The translations under genes and the position numbers were made by a program. Below the pieces are notes generated by a model, which worked only from the letters and a program-made list of their open reading frames with translations, was not told the DNA's origin and searched no databases. DNA of 64,000 nt, taken from the NCBI GenBank assembly GCA_963597355.1, contig CAVBPR010000006.1, forward strand, positions 1 to 64,000, given 5' to 3'. Source of the DNA: UMGS1766 sp963597355 (GTDB lineage: Bacteria > Bacillota > Clostridia > Oscillospirales > Oscillospiraceae). Shown here piece after piece: positions 44,633-54,300 of this stretch (within the stretch, counting starts at the first letter, position 1; each line of letters begins with the position of its first letter).

Positions 44633-46714
44633 TTATTTCGTATGGGATAGATTTCTCATTCCGAGGGTCGTCTTACAAATTGCCTTGTCGAACAGCATCA
44701 ACATGCTGGGCAGGATGAACAACACAATAATCATACTGATCAGTGCGCCGCGCGCCATCAGCAGGCACAGGGAGCTGATCAAGTCAACATCCGAGTAGAT
44801 GCCAACGCCAATCGTTGCGGCAAACAGACCCAACGCACTGGTGAACACGGAATGCATGGAATAGGACAATGCGGTTTTCACCGACTGTTCTCTTCCCTCG
44901 CCCAGCTGGCGTTCGTGCTTGTAACGCGTTGTCATCAGGATTGCGTAGTCAACCGTTGCGCCCAGCTGGATCGTTCCGATACAAACCGATGCAATAAAGG
45001 GCAATGTCGTTCCCGTGTAGTAGGCAATACTCATGTTCATGTAGATTGCCAGCTCGATTACGATAACCAAAATCACCGGCAGCAGTGCGGATTTCAGCAC
45101 CAGCAAAATCAGAACGAAGATAGCTCCGATCGACACTGCGCTGACAACCGCAAAGTCATGGTTGGTGATTTCAATCAAATCCTTTGTGCAGGGAGCCTCG
45201 CCGATCAGCATGCCATTGGCATCATAGCTCTTGATTACGGAGTTCAGCTCATTGCACTGGGCATTGACCTCATCGGTAGCCACCTGATATTGAGAGGAAA
45301 CCAAAAGCAGCTTCCAGTTGTCGCTTTCCAGCACTTCCTTCACATCGCTGGGAATCAACTCCTCCGGCATGGACGAACCCACAACGCTGTCCAGTCCCAA
45401 AACAAAGTTGATGCCATCGACATTTTCCATTTCTTCCGTCATGGCTTTGACTTCTTTGCGGCTGAGATCAGAGCTGACCAGAACCATGGAAACCGAGCTC
45501 ATGTCGAAGTTCTCTTCCAGTTCCTTATTTGCCTGAACACTTCCCAGATAGGTGGGCAGGCTGTTGTCCAGCTTGTAATAAACATTGATCCGGTTATAGC
45601 CGAAAATGGAAGGAATCCACAGCACCAGCATGATAATTGCAAACACTCTGTAATGCTTGACAATGAAGTCCGTCAACTTTTCCGTGTGCAGCTGAATGCT
45701 CTTATGGGTTGTTTTCTCGATCGCTCCGTCAAACGTCAACACCATGGACGGCAGCACCGTGACGCAGCAGATCACACCCAGCAGCACGCCCTTTGCCATT
45801 ACGATGCCCAAGTCAAGGCCCAAGGTAAAGGACATAAAGCACAGAGCAATAAAGCCGGCAATTGTTGTCAGAGACGATCCGGTTACGGAATCGATGGTAG
45901 CCATAATGGCCCGCGTCATCGCTTCCTTCTTATCGCCGGGACAATTGGCCTTGTGCTCTTTATAGGCGTGATACAGGAAGATGGAATAGTCCATTGTAAC
46001 GCCCAACTGAAGCACGGCAACCAGCGCCATGGTAACGAAGGATATTTCACCTTGAATAAAGTTCGTGCCAAGGTTATAGATAATTGCCATTCCGATGTCC
46101 GCCAGGAACAGCACCGGGAGCAGGAACGAATCCATCGTCAGTGCCAGAACCAGTGCGCAGAGAACCACAGCAATAATGACATAGGGTGCAAGTTCCTGAT
46201 TTACAAGGTCTCTGGTGTCCGTTACAATCGCGGACATGCTGGATAAAAAGCACTGATCCCCCGTCAGCGAACGGATTTCTGTAATGGCATCCATTGTTTC
46301 GTCTGCAGAACTGGTGGTATCAAAGAACAAAAACAGCAGTTTTGCGTTTCCATCTTCGGAATAAAACACGTCCTGCATATCCTGGGGCAGCATCTCCGGC
46401 GGAACTGCGCTGGCCATTTCGCTGTAGCCCAGCACCGTTGCCACATGATCTACTTCCTTGACTTTGTCTTCCAGCCGTGTGACGTCCTTATCTGACATTC
46501 CCTCGCAAACCAGCATGGCATAGGCGCCTTTTCCAAAGTCATCCATCAAAACATCCTGACCCTGCATCGTTTCGATATCACTCGGCAGGTAATACAGGAT
46601 GTCGTAATTGACTCGTGTGCTTACATACCCGAAGACAGATGGAATCAGCAGCAACAGGCTGATGATCAAAATCGGGATGCGGCATTTCACGATTGCTTCA
46701 CTGAATTTTCGCAT
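44633..46714 (-). CDS. MMPL/RND-family exporter
   Basis: A 693-residue inner-membrane pump with the MMPL plan: one membrane helix, a large outer loop, five helices, then the same again (12 in all, two internal repeats). Signatures include GVTMDYSIFLYHAYKEH and GATVDYAILMTTRYKHER, which hold the proton-relay Asp-Tyr pairs. Such pumps export lipids, peptides or toxic compounds. It heads an operon with the stalk lipoprotein and is under a promoter overlapped by TetR-type operators. Substrate unknown. Confidence 0.9.
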   Translation of the reverse strand: MRKFSEAIVKCRIPILIISLLLLIPSVFGYVSTRVNYDILYYLPSDIETMQGQDVLMDDFGKGAYAMLVCEGMSDKDVTRLEDKVKEVDHVATVLGYSEMASAVPPEMLPQDMQDVFYSEDGNAKLLFLFFDTTSSADETMDAITEIRSLTGDQCFLSSMSAIVTDTRDLVNQELAPYVIIAVVLCALVLALTMDSFLLPVLFLADIGMAIIYNLGTNFIQGEISFVTMALVAVLQLGVTMDYSIFLYHAYKEHKANCPGDKKEAMTRAIMATIDSVTGSSLTTIAGFIALCFMSFTLGLDLGIVMAKGVLLGVICCVTVLPSMVLTFDGAIEKTTHKSIQLHTEKLTDFIVKHYRVFAIIMLVLWIPSIFGYNRINVYYKLDNSLPTYLGSVQANKELEENFDMSSVSMVLVSSDLSRKEVKAMTEEMENVDGINFVLGLDSVVGSSMPEELIPSDVKEVLESDNWKLLLVSSQYQVATDEVNAQCNELNSVIKSYDANGMLIGEAPCTKDLIEITNHDFAVVSAVSIGAIFVLILLVLKSALLPVILVIVIELAIYMNMSIAYYTGTTLPFIASVCIGTIQLGATVDYAILMTTRYKHERQLGEGREQSVKTALSYSMHSVFTSALGLFAATIGVGIYSDVDLISSLCLLMARGALISMIIVLFILPSMLMLFDKAICKTTLGMRNLSHTK

Positions 46715-46739
46715 TCTGCTTCACTTCCATTACTATTAT

Positions 46740-46752
46740 TGACCGTCGGTCA
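46740..46752 (-). promoter_or_regulatory. TetR operator, downstream site
   Basis: TGACCG-T-CGGTCA is a perfect 13-base dyad about 15 bases downstream of the predicted MMPL transcription start. A repressor here would block initiation or early elongation. Confidence 0.7.
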
Positions 46753-46767
46753 TTTATATCAAAAGGG

Positions 46768-46796
46768 ATTGTAGCAAAATACTGACCGGGTGTCAA
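46768..46796 (-). promoter_or_regulatory. MMPL operon promoter with an operator in its spacer
   Basis: Minus-strand TTGACA (46796-46791), 17-base spacer, TACAAT (46773-46768). The spacer and -35 edge hold TGAC-CGGGT-GTCA (46783-46795), a weaker copy of the downstream dyad, so one regulator can cover the promoter at two sites. Confidence 0.75.
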
Positions 46797-46899
46797 TAAT
46801 TTGCCTGATAAAAATGACCATTGTTCAGTTTTTCCCTTTTGTGCACAATATCAGAAAACTAATTTTGAATTTCTTGGGCAGTTTTTCAATCATAATAAT

Positions 46900-46926
46900 T
46901 TGACAACCCTAACAAATTGTTATAAT
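46900..46926 (+). promoter_or_regulatory. Promoter of tetR
   Basis: TTGACA (46900-46905) and TATAAT (46921-46926) with a short 15-base spacer, so moderate strength. An imperfect operator-like TGACCATTGTTCA lies upstream at 46815-46827. Confidence 0.6.
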
Positions 46927-46951
46927 CTGATTAAAAAGGAGGATGAATCGG

Positions 46952-47596
46952 ATGGGAAAAGCAGAAGAAAACAAACGGCAGAAAAAGACCCGACTGTTAG
47001 AAACTGCATTTCAGCTCTTCACGACGAAGGGCACTTCTCAGACCTCGATTTCTGACATTGCTTCTGCTGCCGGCGTCGGCAAGGGCACTTTTTATCTCTA
47101 CTTTAAAGATAAAAACGACATAGAGGCCCGTCTAATTGCCCGGCGAGCCGACCAGATTTTCTCCCACGCATTAGACACCCTGGAGCACCATGAAGGGCAG
47201 TTGCTTACCTTTTGCGATAAGATTATCGTGATTGTAGACGATGTATTGACTCAGCTCCAGAATAACCACTTAATCCTGCGATTTATCAACAAGAATCTGT
47301 CCTGGGGCGTGTTTCGCAACGCAATTATGGATTTGTCTACTGACGAAGAATTCACCTGTTATACCGCCTTGCGTCAATTGCTGCTGCAAGGGCAGGAAGA
47401 GTGGGATGAACCGGATCTGCTCCTGTATTCCATCATTGAGCTGACCAGTTCAACTTGCTACAGCATTATTCTTCGTGAGGATCCTGTCCCCATGGACACT
47501 TATCGCCATTACCTGAATCAATACATTCGCAATATTATTTCGGTTCACGAAAAGAAACCCTCCTCTTCTTCGGAAAGTCCTGTAATCGCAGAGTAA
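46952..47596 (+). CDS. TetR-family repressor of the MMPL operon
   Basis: A 214-residue TetR-type regulator. The N-terminal DNA-binding domain shows TSISDIASAAGVGKGTFYLYFKDK, split across residues 32-55, with the typical KGTFYLYF end. The start at 46952 is chosen because AGGAGG ends nine bases before it; the ATG at 46943 directly touches that site. It diverges from the MMPL operon, whose promoter carries two TGACC dyads, so it most likely represses the pump until a ligand binds. It ends at a terminator shared with the LCP gene. Confidence 0.9.
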   Translation: MGKAEENKRQKKTRLLETAFQLFTTKGTSQTSISDIASAAGVGKGTFYLYFKDKNDIEARLIARRADQIFSHALDTLEHHEGQLLTFCDKIIVIVDDVLTQLQNNHLILRFINKNLSWGVFRNAIMDLSTDEEFTCYTALRQLLLQGQEEWDEPDLLLYSIIELTSSTCYSIILREDPVPMDTYRHYLNQYIRNIISVHEKKPSSSSESPVIAE

Positions 47597-47604
47597 TTGG
47601 AAGC

Positions 47605-47647
47605 AAAAAAGTGCGTGCATTGTTTATGGCAATGCACGCACTTTTTT
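47605..47647. terminator. Bidirectional terminator between tetR and the LCP gene
   Basis: Perfect 18-base arms AAAAAAGTGCGTGCATTG and complement around 7 bases. Its right end overlaps the LCP stop codon by two bases. Confidence 0.9.
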
Positions 47648-49127
47648 ATTCTGGTTGTGTTAGGGTTTCGCCGTCACGCACCTGACGCATCAGCTCCTGT
47701 GCTTCCGCAACCGTCTCTTCATCCGGCCACATGACATATGCCTTTGTGCTCATGGAATAGGGTTTTTGAGAATCTCCTGTGCCGGAAACACTGTACGTCA
47801 CCACATTCCAGTCGCCGCCGGAACTTAACTGTTCCCGCACCAGCGATGCGATCAGATCCGTCGGTATGGTCATTTCAAAGTTTCCTTCCACTGCACTCAT
47901 AACCGAGTTGTAATTCGTCAGGAAACTGGGGGAGATCAACTTATTGATCACGCCCTTGATCACTTCCATCTGGTCCTTGCCGCGCTGATGATCTCCGTCT
48001 GCAAAGGCGTGGCGCTCACGGGCAAATGCCAATGCCTCGCTGCCATTCAATGTGTTGTCGCCTTCTACATAATCATAGTCACCGGTGGAAAAGGTGTAAT
48101 CTGAGTGAACCGTCACGCCGCCCAGGGCATCAATAATGTTCTCAAATCCGCTGAAATTAACCCGGAAATAATAGTCAATATCAATGCCATACAGCATTTC
48201 CAGCGTAGCAACGCTGACATCCACTCCGTAAATGCCGGCATGCGTCAGTTTGTCCCGAGCACCATCGGAAATAGAGAGCGGAACATAATAATCTCGCGGA
48301 GTAGAAACCAGCAACACCTGCTTTGTCTCAGTGTTGATCGTTGCAATAATATTAACATCGCTGCGGCTCTTAGCAGTCAGTCCCTCGCGAGAGTCGATTC
48401 CGCTGATATAAAGGCTGAATACCGTTCCATTTTCCTCGTCCGTCTGAACTTCCTGTGCCGGTTCTTCCGCAGGCTCTTCTGTTGCGGGCGTTTCAACCTG
48501 CTTCTCTGTCAGCACACGGATCTGACTGCTGATGTTCTCGTAACCTTCGGTTTCCTGCAGCAAATCCACATAAGCGCTGTTGAGGACCATTGCATCTACC
48601 GTGTGATTCAGCAACGCGTCTACCAATTCGCTGCTTCCGTCAAACTCTTTCGCAGAGATGGTCGTATTCAGATCCTGATTCAGCTGAGCTATTGTCTGAT
48701 CTGTATTGTCCCGGTCTAATTTTGCCACAATTCCAAAGGAATAATTCACCACATCTGACAGGGATTGTGCTGCATCATCTGCACGGACATAGACGTTCAC
48801 AACCGAAACTTCTGTCTTTGTTTGCGTAATGTGCTGCAGTGTGGAAATTCCTCGCATGATGTATGCACTGCCTACTACAAGCAACGCACCCAACAGCACA
48901 TCCAGTACAACACCGACAATCCATCTTCCTCTGCCCTTTGCCCGGCCGATTAAAAAGCCGATGCCGAGGATGATAATCAGCAATCCTGCTAAAATCCCGA
49001 TCATCAGGGGCATTGGCAACATATTCAGTCGATATAGCATAACACCAAATACTGCCAACAGAGCGATTTCAAGGATAGAACAAATCCATCCCAATTTTGC
49101 AAATCGAAATTGTTTTTTCTGACGCAT
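47646..49127 (-). CDS. LytR-CpsA-Psr family glycopolymer ligase
   Basis: A 493-residue membrane protein that attaches secondary wall polymers to peptidoglycan. Three hydrophobic segments lie in the first 95 residues (more than the usual one). After a linker rich in Glu/Pro/Thr, the LCP domain shows SLYISGIDSREG, RSDVNIIATINTETKQVLLVSTPRDYYVPL in pieces, KLTHAGIYG and LAFARERHAF with the catalytic Arg/Asp residues. It begins immediately after the glf stop (TAA then ATG), with its AAAGGGAA ribosome site inside glf, so the two are one unit and suggest a galactofuranose-containing wall polymer. Confidence 0.9.
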   Translation of the reverse strand: MRQKKQFRFAKLGWICSILEIALLAVFGVMLYRLNMLPMPLMIGILAGLLIIILGIGFLIGRAKGRGRWIVGVVLDVLLGALLVVGSAYIMRGISTLQHITQTKTEVSVVNVYVRADDAAQSLSDVVNYSFGIVAKLDRDNTDQTIAQLNQDLNTTISAKEFDGSSELVDALLNHTVDAMVLNSAYVDLLQETEGYENISSQIRVLTEKQVETPATEEPAEEPAQEVQTDEENGTVFSLYISGIDSREGLTAKSRSDVNIIATINTETKQVLLVSTPRDYYVPLSISDGARDKLTHAGIYGVDVSVATLEMLYGIDIDYYFRVNFSGFENIIDALGGVTVHSDYTFSTGDYDYVEGDNTLNGSEALAFARERHAFADGDHQRGKDQMEVIKGVINKLISPSFLTNYNSVMSAVEGNFEMTIPTDLIASLVREQLSSGGDWNVVTYSVSGTGDSQKPYSMSTKAYVMWPDEETVAEAQELMRQVRDGETLTQPE

Positions 49128-50258
49128 TTATTCACCATTCCCTTTCGTCAGTTCATTCTCTGCCGCGGTGAGAGCGGCATCCATCACAGCATCCATATCG
49201 TAGTATTTATATTCGCCCAGTCGTCCGCCAAAAAGGATCTTTTTTTCTCCCTCTGCCAGCTTGCGGTACTGCTGATACAATGCCCCATTTTTCGCATCAT
49301 TCACGGGATAATACGGCTCGTCACCGGGCTTCCATTCCGAAGAATATTCCCGGCTGATAATTGTCTTCGGCAGATCGTTGCCTGCCTCATCCTTGCCAAA
49401 CTCAAACCACTTATGCTCAATGATCCGTGTCCACGGTGTTTCCCGGTCGGTATAATTGACCGCCGCGTTCCCCTGAAAATTCGGAACATCCAGCAATTCT
49501 GTTTCAAACCGAACCGAGCGGTATTCCAACGTCCCCAATTGAAAGTGGAAATAAGCATCAATCGGTCCTGTATAAATTACCTTTCGTGCCACGGCATCCC
49601 ATTGCTCCTTCTGAGCAAGGTAATCCTCATTCAGGCGAACTTCCACGCCTTCCAGAAGCTTGGATACCATTTTCGTATATCCGCCAATCGGAATTCCCTG
49701 ATAAAGGGCATTAAAGTAATTGTTGTCAAATGTCAGTCGAACCGGTAAACGCTTAATAATAAAAGCAGGAAGATCCTTGCAGTCTCTTCCCCACTGCTTT
49801 TCCGTATACCCTTTTACCAGTTTTTCGTAAATATCCCGTCCTACCAGAGAAATCGCCTGTTCCTCCAAATTGCCGGGCTCGCCGGTAATTTCTCTGCGCT
49901 GTTCCTGAATTTTCTTCTCTGCCTGTTCCGGCGTAACCACGCCCCACATTTGATTGAACGTGTACATATTGAACGGCATAGAATATAACTCGCCCTTATA
50001 ATTTGCTACGGGACTGTTGGTAAAGCGATTGAACTCCGCAAATTGAGTAATATACTGCCAGACCTTTTTATTGTTTGTATGAAAGATATGAGCGCCATAT
50101 TTATGGACATGGATCCCTTCTATCTGTTCGGTATAGACATTTCCGCCGATATTAGGCCGCTTATCAATGACCAGGACGGACTTTCCTGCCGCTTTCGCCT
50201 GCTGCGCAAAAACAGCGCCATAGAGCCCTGCTCCAACAACTAAATAATCATATATCAT
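49128..50258 (-). CDS. glf: UDP-galactopyranose mutase
   Basis: Flavoenzyme that interconverts UDP-galactopyranose and UDP-galactofuranose. The 376-residue protein starts at MIYDYLVVGAGLYG, the FAD-binding fold, followed by DKRPNIGGNVYTE and the active-site region GIHVHKYGAHIFHTN. Further family hallmarks are PVANYKGELYSMPFNMYTF and the C-terminal GRLGEYKYYDMD (arginine contacts to the diphosphate). AGGGGA precedes the ATG; a longer in-frame ATG overlaps the promoter. It feeds galactofuranose to a glycan probably attached by the adjacent LCP enzyme; no glycosyltransferase is encoded nearby. Confidence 0.95.
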   Translation of the reverse strand: MIYDYLVVGAGLYGAVFAQQAKAAGKSVLVIDKRPNIGGNVYTEQIEGIHVHKYGAHIFHTNNKKVWQYITQFAEFNRFTNSPVANYKGELYSMPFNMYTFNQMWGVVTPEQAEKKIQEQRREITGEPGNLEEQAISLVGRDIYEKLVKGYTEKQWGRDCKDLPAFIIKRLPVRLTFDNNYFNALYQGIPIGGYTKMVSKLLEGVEVRLNEDYLAQKEQWDAVARKVIYTGPIDAYFHFQLGTLEYRSVRFETELLDVPNFQGNAAVNYTDRETPWTRIIEHKWFEFGKDEAGNDLPKTIISREYSSEWKPGDEPYYPVNDAKNGALYQQYRKLAEGEKKILFGGRLGEYKYYDMDAVMDAALTAAENELTKGNGE

Positions 50259-50313
50259 AGCGATTCCCCTGTATTGTCCCGAAATAGTAATACTTTCCGT
50301 TTTTGCTCCGTGT

Positions 50314-50342
50314 ATTCTAGCACCCGCATGAAAACAATGCAA
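50314..50342 (-). promoter_or_regulatory. Promoter of glf-LCP operon
   Basis: Minus-strand TTGCAT (50342-50337), 17-base spacer, TAGAAT (50319-50314), about 55 bases before the glf start. Confidence 0.65.
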
Positions 50343-50410
50343 TAAATTTTATTGTTTCTTAATCCGACGCACCAAATTTGTTCAATGAGTAACTCCTGCA
50401 AGCATCAAAA

Positions 50411-50481
50411 TGGGCACAGCTTGTTGTGGCTCTTCAAAAAAGGAATCATCCCCTCTATTGTCCAAATACAAGCTATGCCCA
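50411..50481. repeat. Long-loop inverted repeat downstream of the HAD gene
   Basis: TGGGCACAGCTTG (50411-50423) and CAAGCTATGCCCA (50469-50481) pair over 13 bases with one mismatch around a 45-base loop. It lies in the otherwise empty 50.3-50.5 kb interval. It may be the terminator of the HAD gene or part of a small RNA; no coding signal was found. Confidence 0.45.
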
Positions 50482-50544
50482 AACTATCAATTCAGCGTCG
50501 AACAAGACGACAGCTCAACCTTTTGATGCCTCTGTCTGATTCCA

Positions 50545-51348
50545 TCATTCTCCAATATCGACCGGAACGGAATCTTCATTTAATATTTTCATTAACTGCT
50601 GACCAACATCATCACAAAGCGTTGGAAACAGCGCCTTCAATTCCGGTTTTGCCGAACTCATCAGGTAGCCCTGACTTGCTTTTTGAAGCATCGGCACATC
50701 ATTCCAGTTGTCCCCGAATGCAATCGTTCGCTCATGGGGAATATGAAAAACATCGCAGGCCGCCAGCATACCGCTTCCCTTGTCCGAAAGGTTAAAGTCG
50801 ATCCACTGCAATCCAGACATGACCACCTTTACCTTGCTTCCCCAGTCCCGCTGAAAAGCATCAATAAAGTCTGCCGCTCCATTCTCACAGTAAACGCCAA
50901 TTTTTAGTGGGTTTTCCGGCAACTCGTCCACCCGCTCCACACAGCGGCACCGGAACTGCATATCCTCTCGAACGTGACGCTCAAACGCTTCGGTTTTCGG
51001 AATCAATGTGCTTCCCCAGGCGTCGTCCACAATGAAATCACACCCCGGCAATTGCTGCAAATAGCGCACAATTTCCACCGCAATTGATCGGGGCAAACCC
51101 CTGGTATACCGCAGTTCATCCTGATAATAGATGCCGCCGCCGTTCACAATGGAAAATGCCATCTTATCTGCTACCGGTTCGAACATTGCGCGCAGGCTGG
51201 GATAAGGGCGTCCACTGGAAACCATGAAAAGATATCCTTTCTCGTAGGCTATCTTGACCTGTTCCAGAATAAAAGGGGGAATTACTGTGGTCTCTTCCGG
51301 AATAAGAGTGCCATCCACATCGCTGGCAATCAACGTATGAAATTTCAA
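50545..51348 (-). CDS. Cof-type HAD-IIB phosphatase
   Basis: A 267-residue haloacid-dehalogenase hydrolase. Motif I is ASDVDGTLIPEE, motif II MVSSGRPYPSL, and motif IV GDNWNDVPMLQKA; a large C2 cap lies between. Members act on sugar phosphates, FMN or pyridoxal phosphate. Its ATG overlaps the ftsK stop by four bases (ATGA), so it is translated with ftsK. The substrate is not evident. Confidence 0.88.
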   Translation of the reverse strand: MKFHTLIASDVDGTLIPEETTVIPPFILEQVKIAYEKGYLFMVSSGRPYPSLRAMFEPVADKMAFSIVNGGGIYYQDELRYTRGLPRSIAVEIVRYLQQLPGCDFIVDDAWGSTLIPKTEAFERHVREDMQFRCRCVERVDELPENPLKIGVYCENGAADFIDAFQRDWGSKVKVVMSGLQWIDFNLSDKGSGMLAACDVFHIPHERTIAFGDNWNDVPMLQKASQGYLMSSAKPELKALFPTLCDDVGQQLMKILNEDSVPVDIGE

Positions 51349-54300
51349 AGCAACATGTCATCTCCCTCTCCATCGAACTGGTCTGGTTCGTTGTCCATTT
51401 CCGCATCAGCTGCCTGACTCATAGCAAGTGCCGCAGCATACTCATCATCTTCCGGGCTTTCTGCCATCGCAAGAGGATTGCCCTGCTTAATAGCTTGCCA
51501 CTCCTCCCGCGTAATGAGTACCTCTCGCGGTTTTGATCCCTGGTACGCACCGACAATTCCCCGCACTTCCATTTGGTCTACCAGGCGCGCCGCTCTGGCA
51601 TAGCCCAGTTTCAACCGTCGCTGAAGCATCGACACGCTGGCCATACCTGTTTCCACAACAACGTCAATTGCCGGTCTCAGCAGCTCGTCTGCCTCCTCTG
51701 CAGAGCCCTCTGTGGACGGAGCATTGGCAGGAGCGCTGACATTGTTATTGTTTTTGCCCTTTCCGGATTTCTCCGCTTGCTGGGCATTGGACTCCACTTC
51801 TTCCATGATGGCATCATCATAATTTTCTGTGCTATTCTGTTTGATGAAGTGAACCACCCGGGCTACTTCCTCATCTGTAATCATGCAGCCCTGCACACGC
51901 AGCGGTTTACCGTTGCCCAGGGGCGCATAAAGCATGTCGCCCTTGCCTACCAGTTTTTCTGCGCCACCGGTGTCCAGAATGATACGGGACTCCATTGTAG
52001 ACGAAACTGCAAATGCAATTCGAGACGGAATATTTGCTTTCATCAGTCCTGTAATAACATCTGCAGAGGGTCGCTGCGTTGCAATAATCAGATGCATGCC
52101 AGCGGCACGGCCCATCTGCGCTACGCGGTTGATGGATTCTTCTACGTCCTTCGCCGCCACCATCATCAAATCAGCCAGCTCGTCAATAACCACTACAATC
52201 TGAGGCAGTTTCTCGCCGCCACCCTGAAGAACGTGGGCATTGTAGGCTTTCAGATCTCTCACGCCAACCTCATTGAACATGCTATAGCGCTTCAACATTT
52301 CCGTAACCGCCCATTGCAATGCACCGGCAGCTTTTTTCGGGTCTGTGACTACCGGAATCAGCAAATGAGGGATGCCGTTATAGATGCCCAGTTCCACCAT
52401 TTTGGGGTCCACCATGATGAACCGCACATCCTCCGGGCCGGACTTATAGAGCAGCGAAATGATCAGGGAGTTGGTACACACGGACTTACCGGAACCGGTA
52501 GTGCCTGCAATCAGCATATGGGGCAGTTTTGCAATATTGCCTACAACATTTTTGCCGGAAATATCTTTGCCTACAGCAAATGCCACTTTTGACGCATGCG
52601 TGCGGAACTCCCGGGAATCAATCACTTCGCGAATCGGAACTGCCGTGACAACCTGGTTCGGTACCTCTACGCCTACCACAGAATTTCTTCCGGTAATGGG
52701 AGCGATACGCACGCTGGATGCACCCAGAGACAGGGCGATGTCCCCCGCCAGATTGGTCAATTTGCTCAACTTAACGCCTCGGGGCAATTCCAGTTCATAG
52801 CGCGTAACCGAGGGCCCACGGGTGACATTGATCACCGGCGCATCAATCCCGAAGGACTTCACCGTGTCATCCAGCAATGCCCGGGTACTCTCCACTTCGC
52901 TTCGATCGTCCCCTGTGTTGCTTGCCGTTGACGCATCCAGCAGTTCCACCGGAGGATACTGATACTCATCAGCCTCCTGCAAATCAGGCACTGCAGCCGT
53001 TGTCATCGCCGGTGAGGGATTTTGCTGCGTCGGAACCTCTTTCTTTTCCTCCGCCTTGGAGAGATCATTTGCCAGTGCTGCGGCAACTGCAGACGCTGAA
53101 GCGCTCATGGTGAAATGCTCCGGCACTTCGACTGCATTCTCTGCAACTTCCTCTGCCGGGATTTCCGGTTCTTCCACCCAATCAGGGACGTCCTCCTGTT
53201 GCGGTTCCATCTCATCTTCTGTCTCCAGCTCCTCTGGGCAGGGCATCTCCGGCTCAAGCGAATCCTCTTGCACCTGTGCCTCGAAAGACTGCACTGTCTC
53301 GTCTACAGCAGTTTCTATGCTTTCTGGCCCGTCAACCGGTTCTGCCGTCTTCGGCTGTTCCGGTTCTGGTTTCTGTGCCGGTTCCAGGGTGTCACTGAAG
53401 TCAAGATTGGTCGTTTCTCTCTGTGTTCTTTTCCTGGTCTGTTTTTTCGCCTTGCTTTCCTTTTTCAATTCGTCCTGTAAAAACTCATGGGGCGGACGCA
53501 CGCCCGGCGTGGAATCAAACAGCTCTTCCTCCGGATTCGCCTGTGGCGCCGGTCTGGTTTCTCCCGCCAGAACCACATCTACATCGAAACCGCGATTTCG
53601 CCGCGTGCGCCGTTGCGGCACATTCCCCGGATAAGCTTCTTCCTCATAAGCGTCATCCTTGTAGTCGTAGTAATCTTCCGGATCATAGGCAGGTCTGGAT
53701 GCCACATGCTCTCTGGCACTCCCGATTGCGCCGTGCAGCTTTCTCCACAAATCCGCCGGTGTGCACCGGAAGATTGCCATAAGGCAGGCAATGATCGCCA
53801 GTGCATACAAGATACCTGCGCCTGCACCGCTGAGTCCGGCATCCAGCAAAACAGCCAGACACCCCGCCAACGCTCCGGCAGAAGTCATCTCTGCGCCCGA
53901 ATCCCACAGGCTGGAAAACATCTGCAAATTCAGCGCAAAGGTCTGCTTACACAGTATGATATGGAGCATACCGCCGCCAAGCACAGGCAGAAGCAATGCG
54001 CATAAGGTTCTGGCACATACCGGATAGCCCCTGTGAAACAGCATCACTCCACCTGCAAGGAACAATGCCGGAGGTGTAATCCAAAATCCATACCCTAAAA
54101 GCCCTTTTAAGAAGCTGCAATATTTTAAAATCAGGAAACCGCCTGCTCCATCAAAATAACCAAAGGCAGCAAAAATTCCCAACAGCAGAAAAATTGCACC
54201 GGTCACCTCTCGGCGAACTGGCTGCTTTACCTTCTTCTTTTGCGCTGTCGTATTTTTTCTGCTTCCACTGGCGGATTTACTTCTATTCCCGGCAGCACTC

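Noticed and set aside
44852..46246. 464-residue open frame antisense to the MMPL gene
   Set aside because: Its His/Gln/Asn-rich composition is that of antisense sequence; the MMPL frame is clearly real.
50352..50795. 147-residue plus-strand frame between glf and the HAD gene
   Set aside because: Half of it is antisense to the HAD gene, there is no ribosome site, and its composition is not protein-like.
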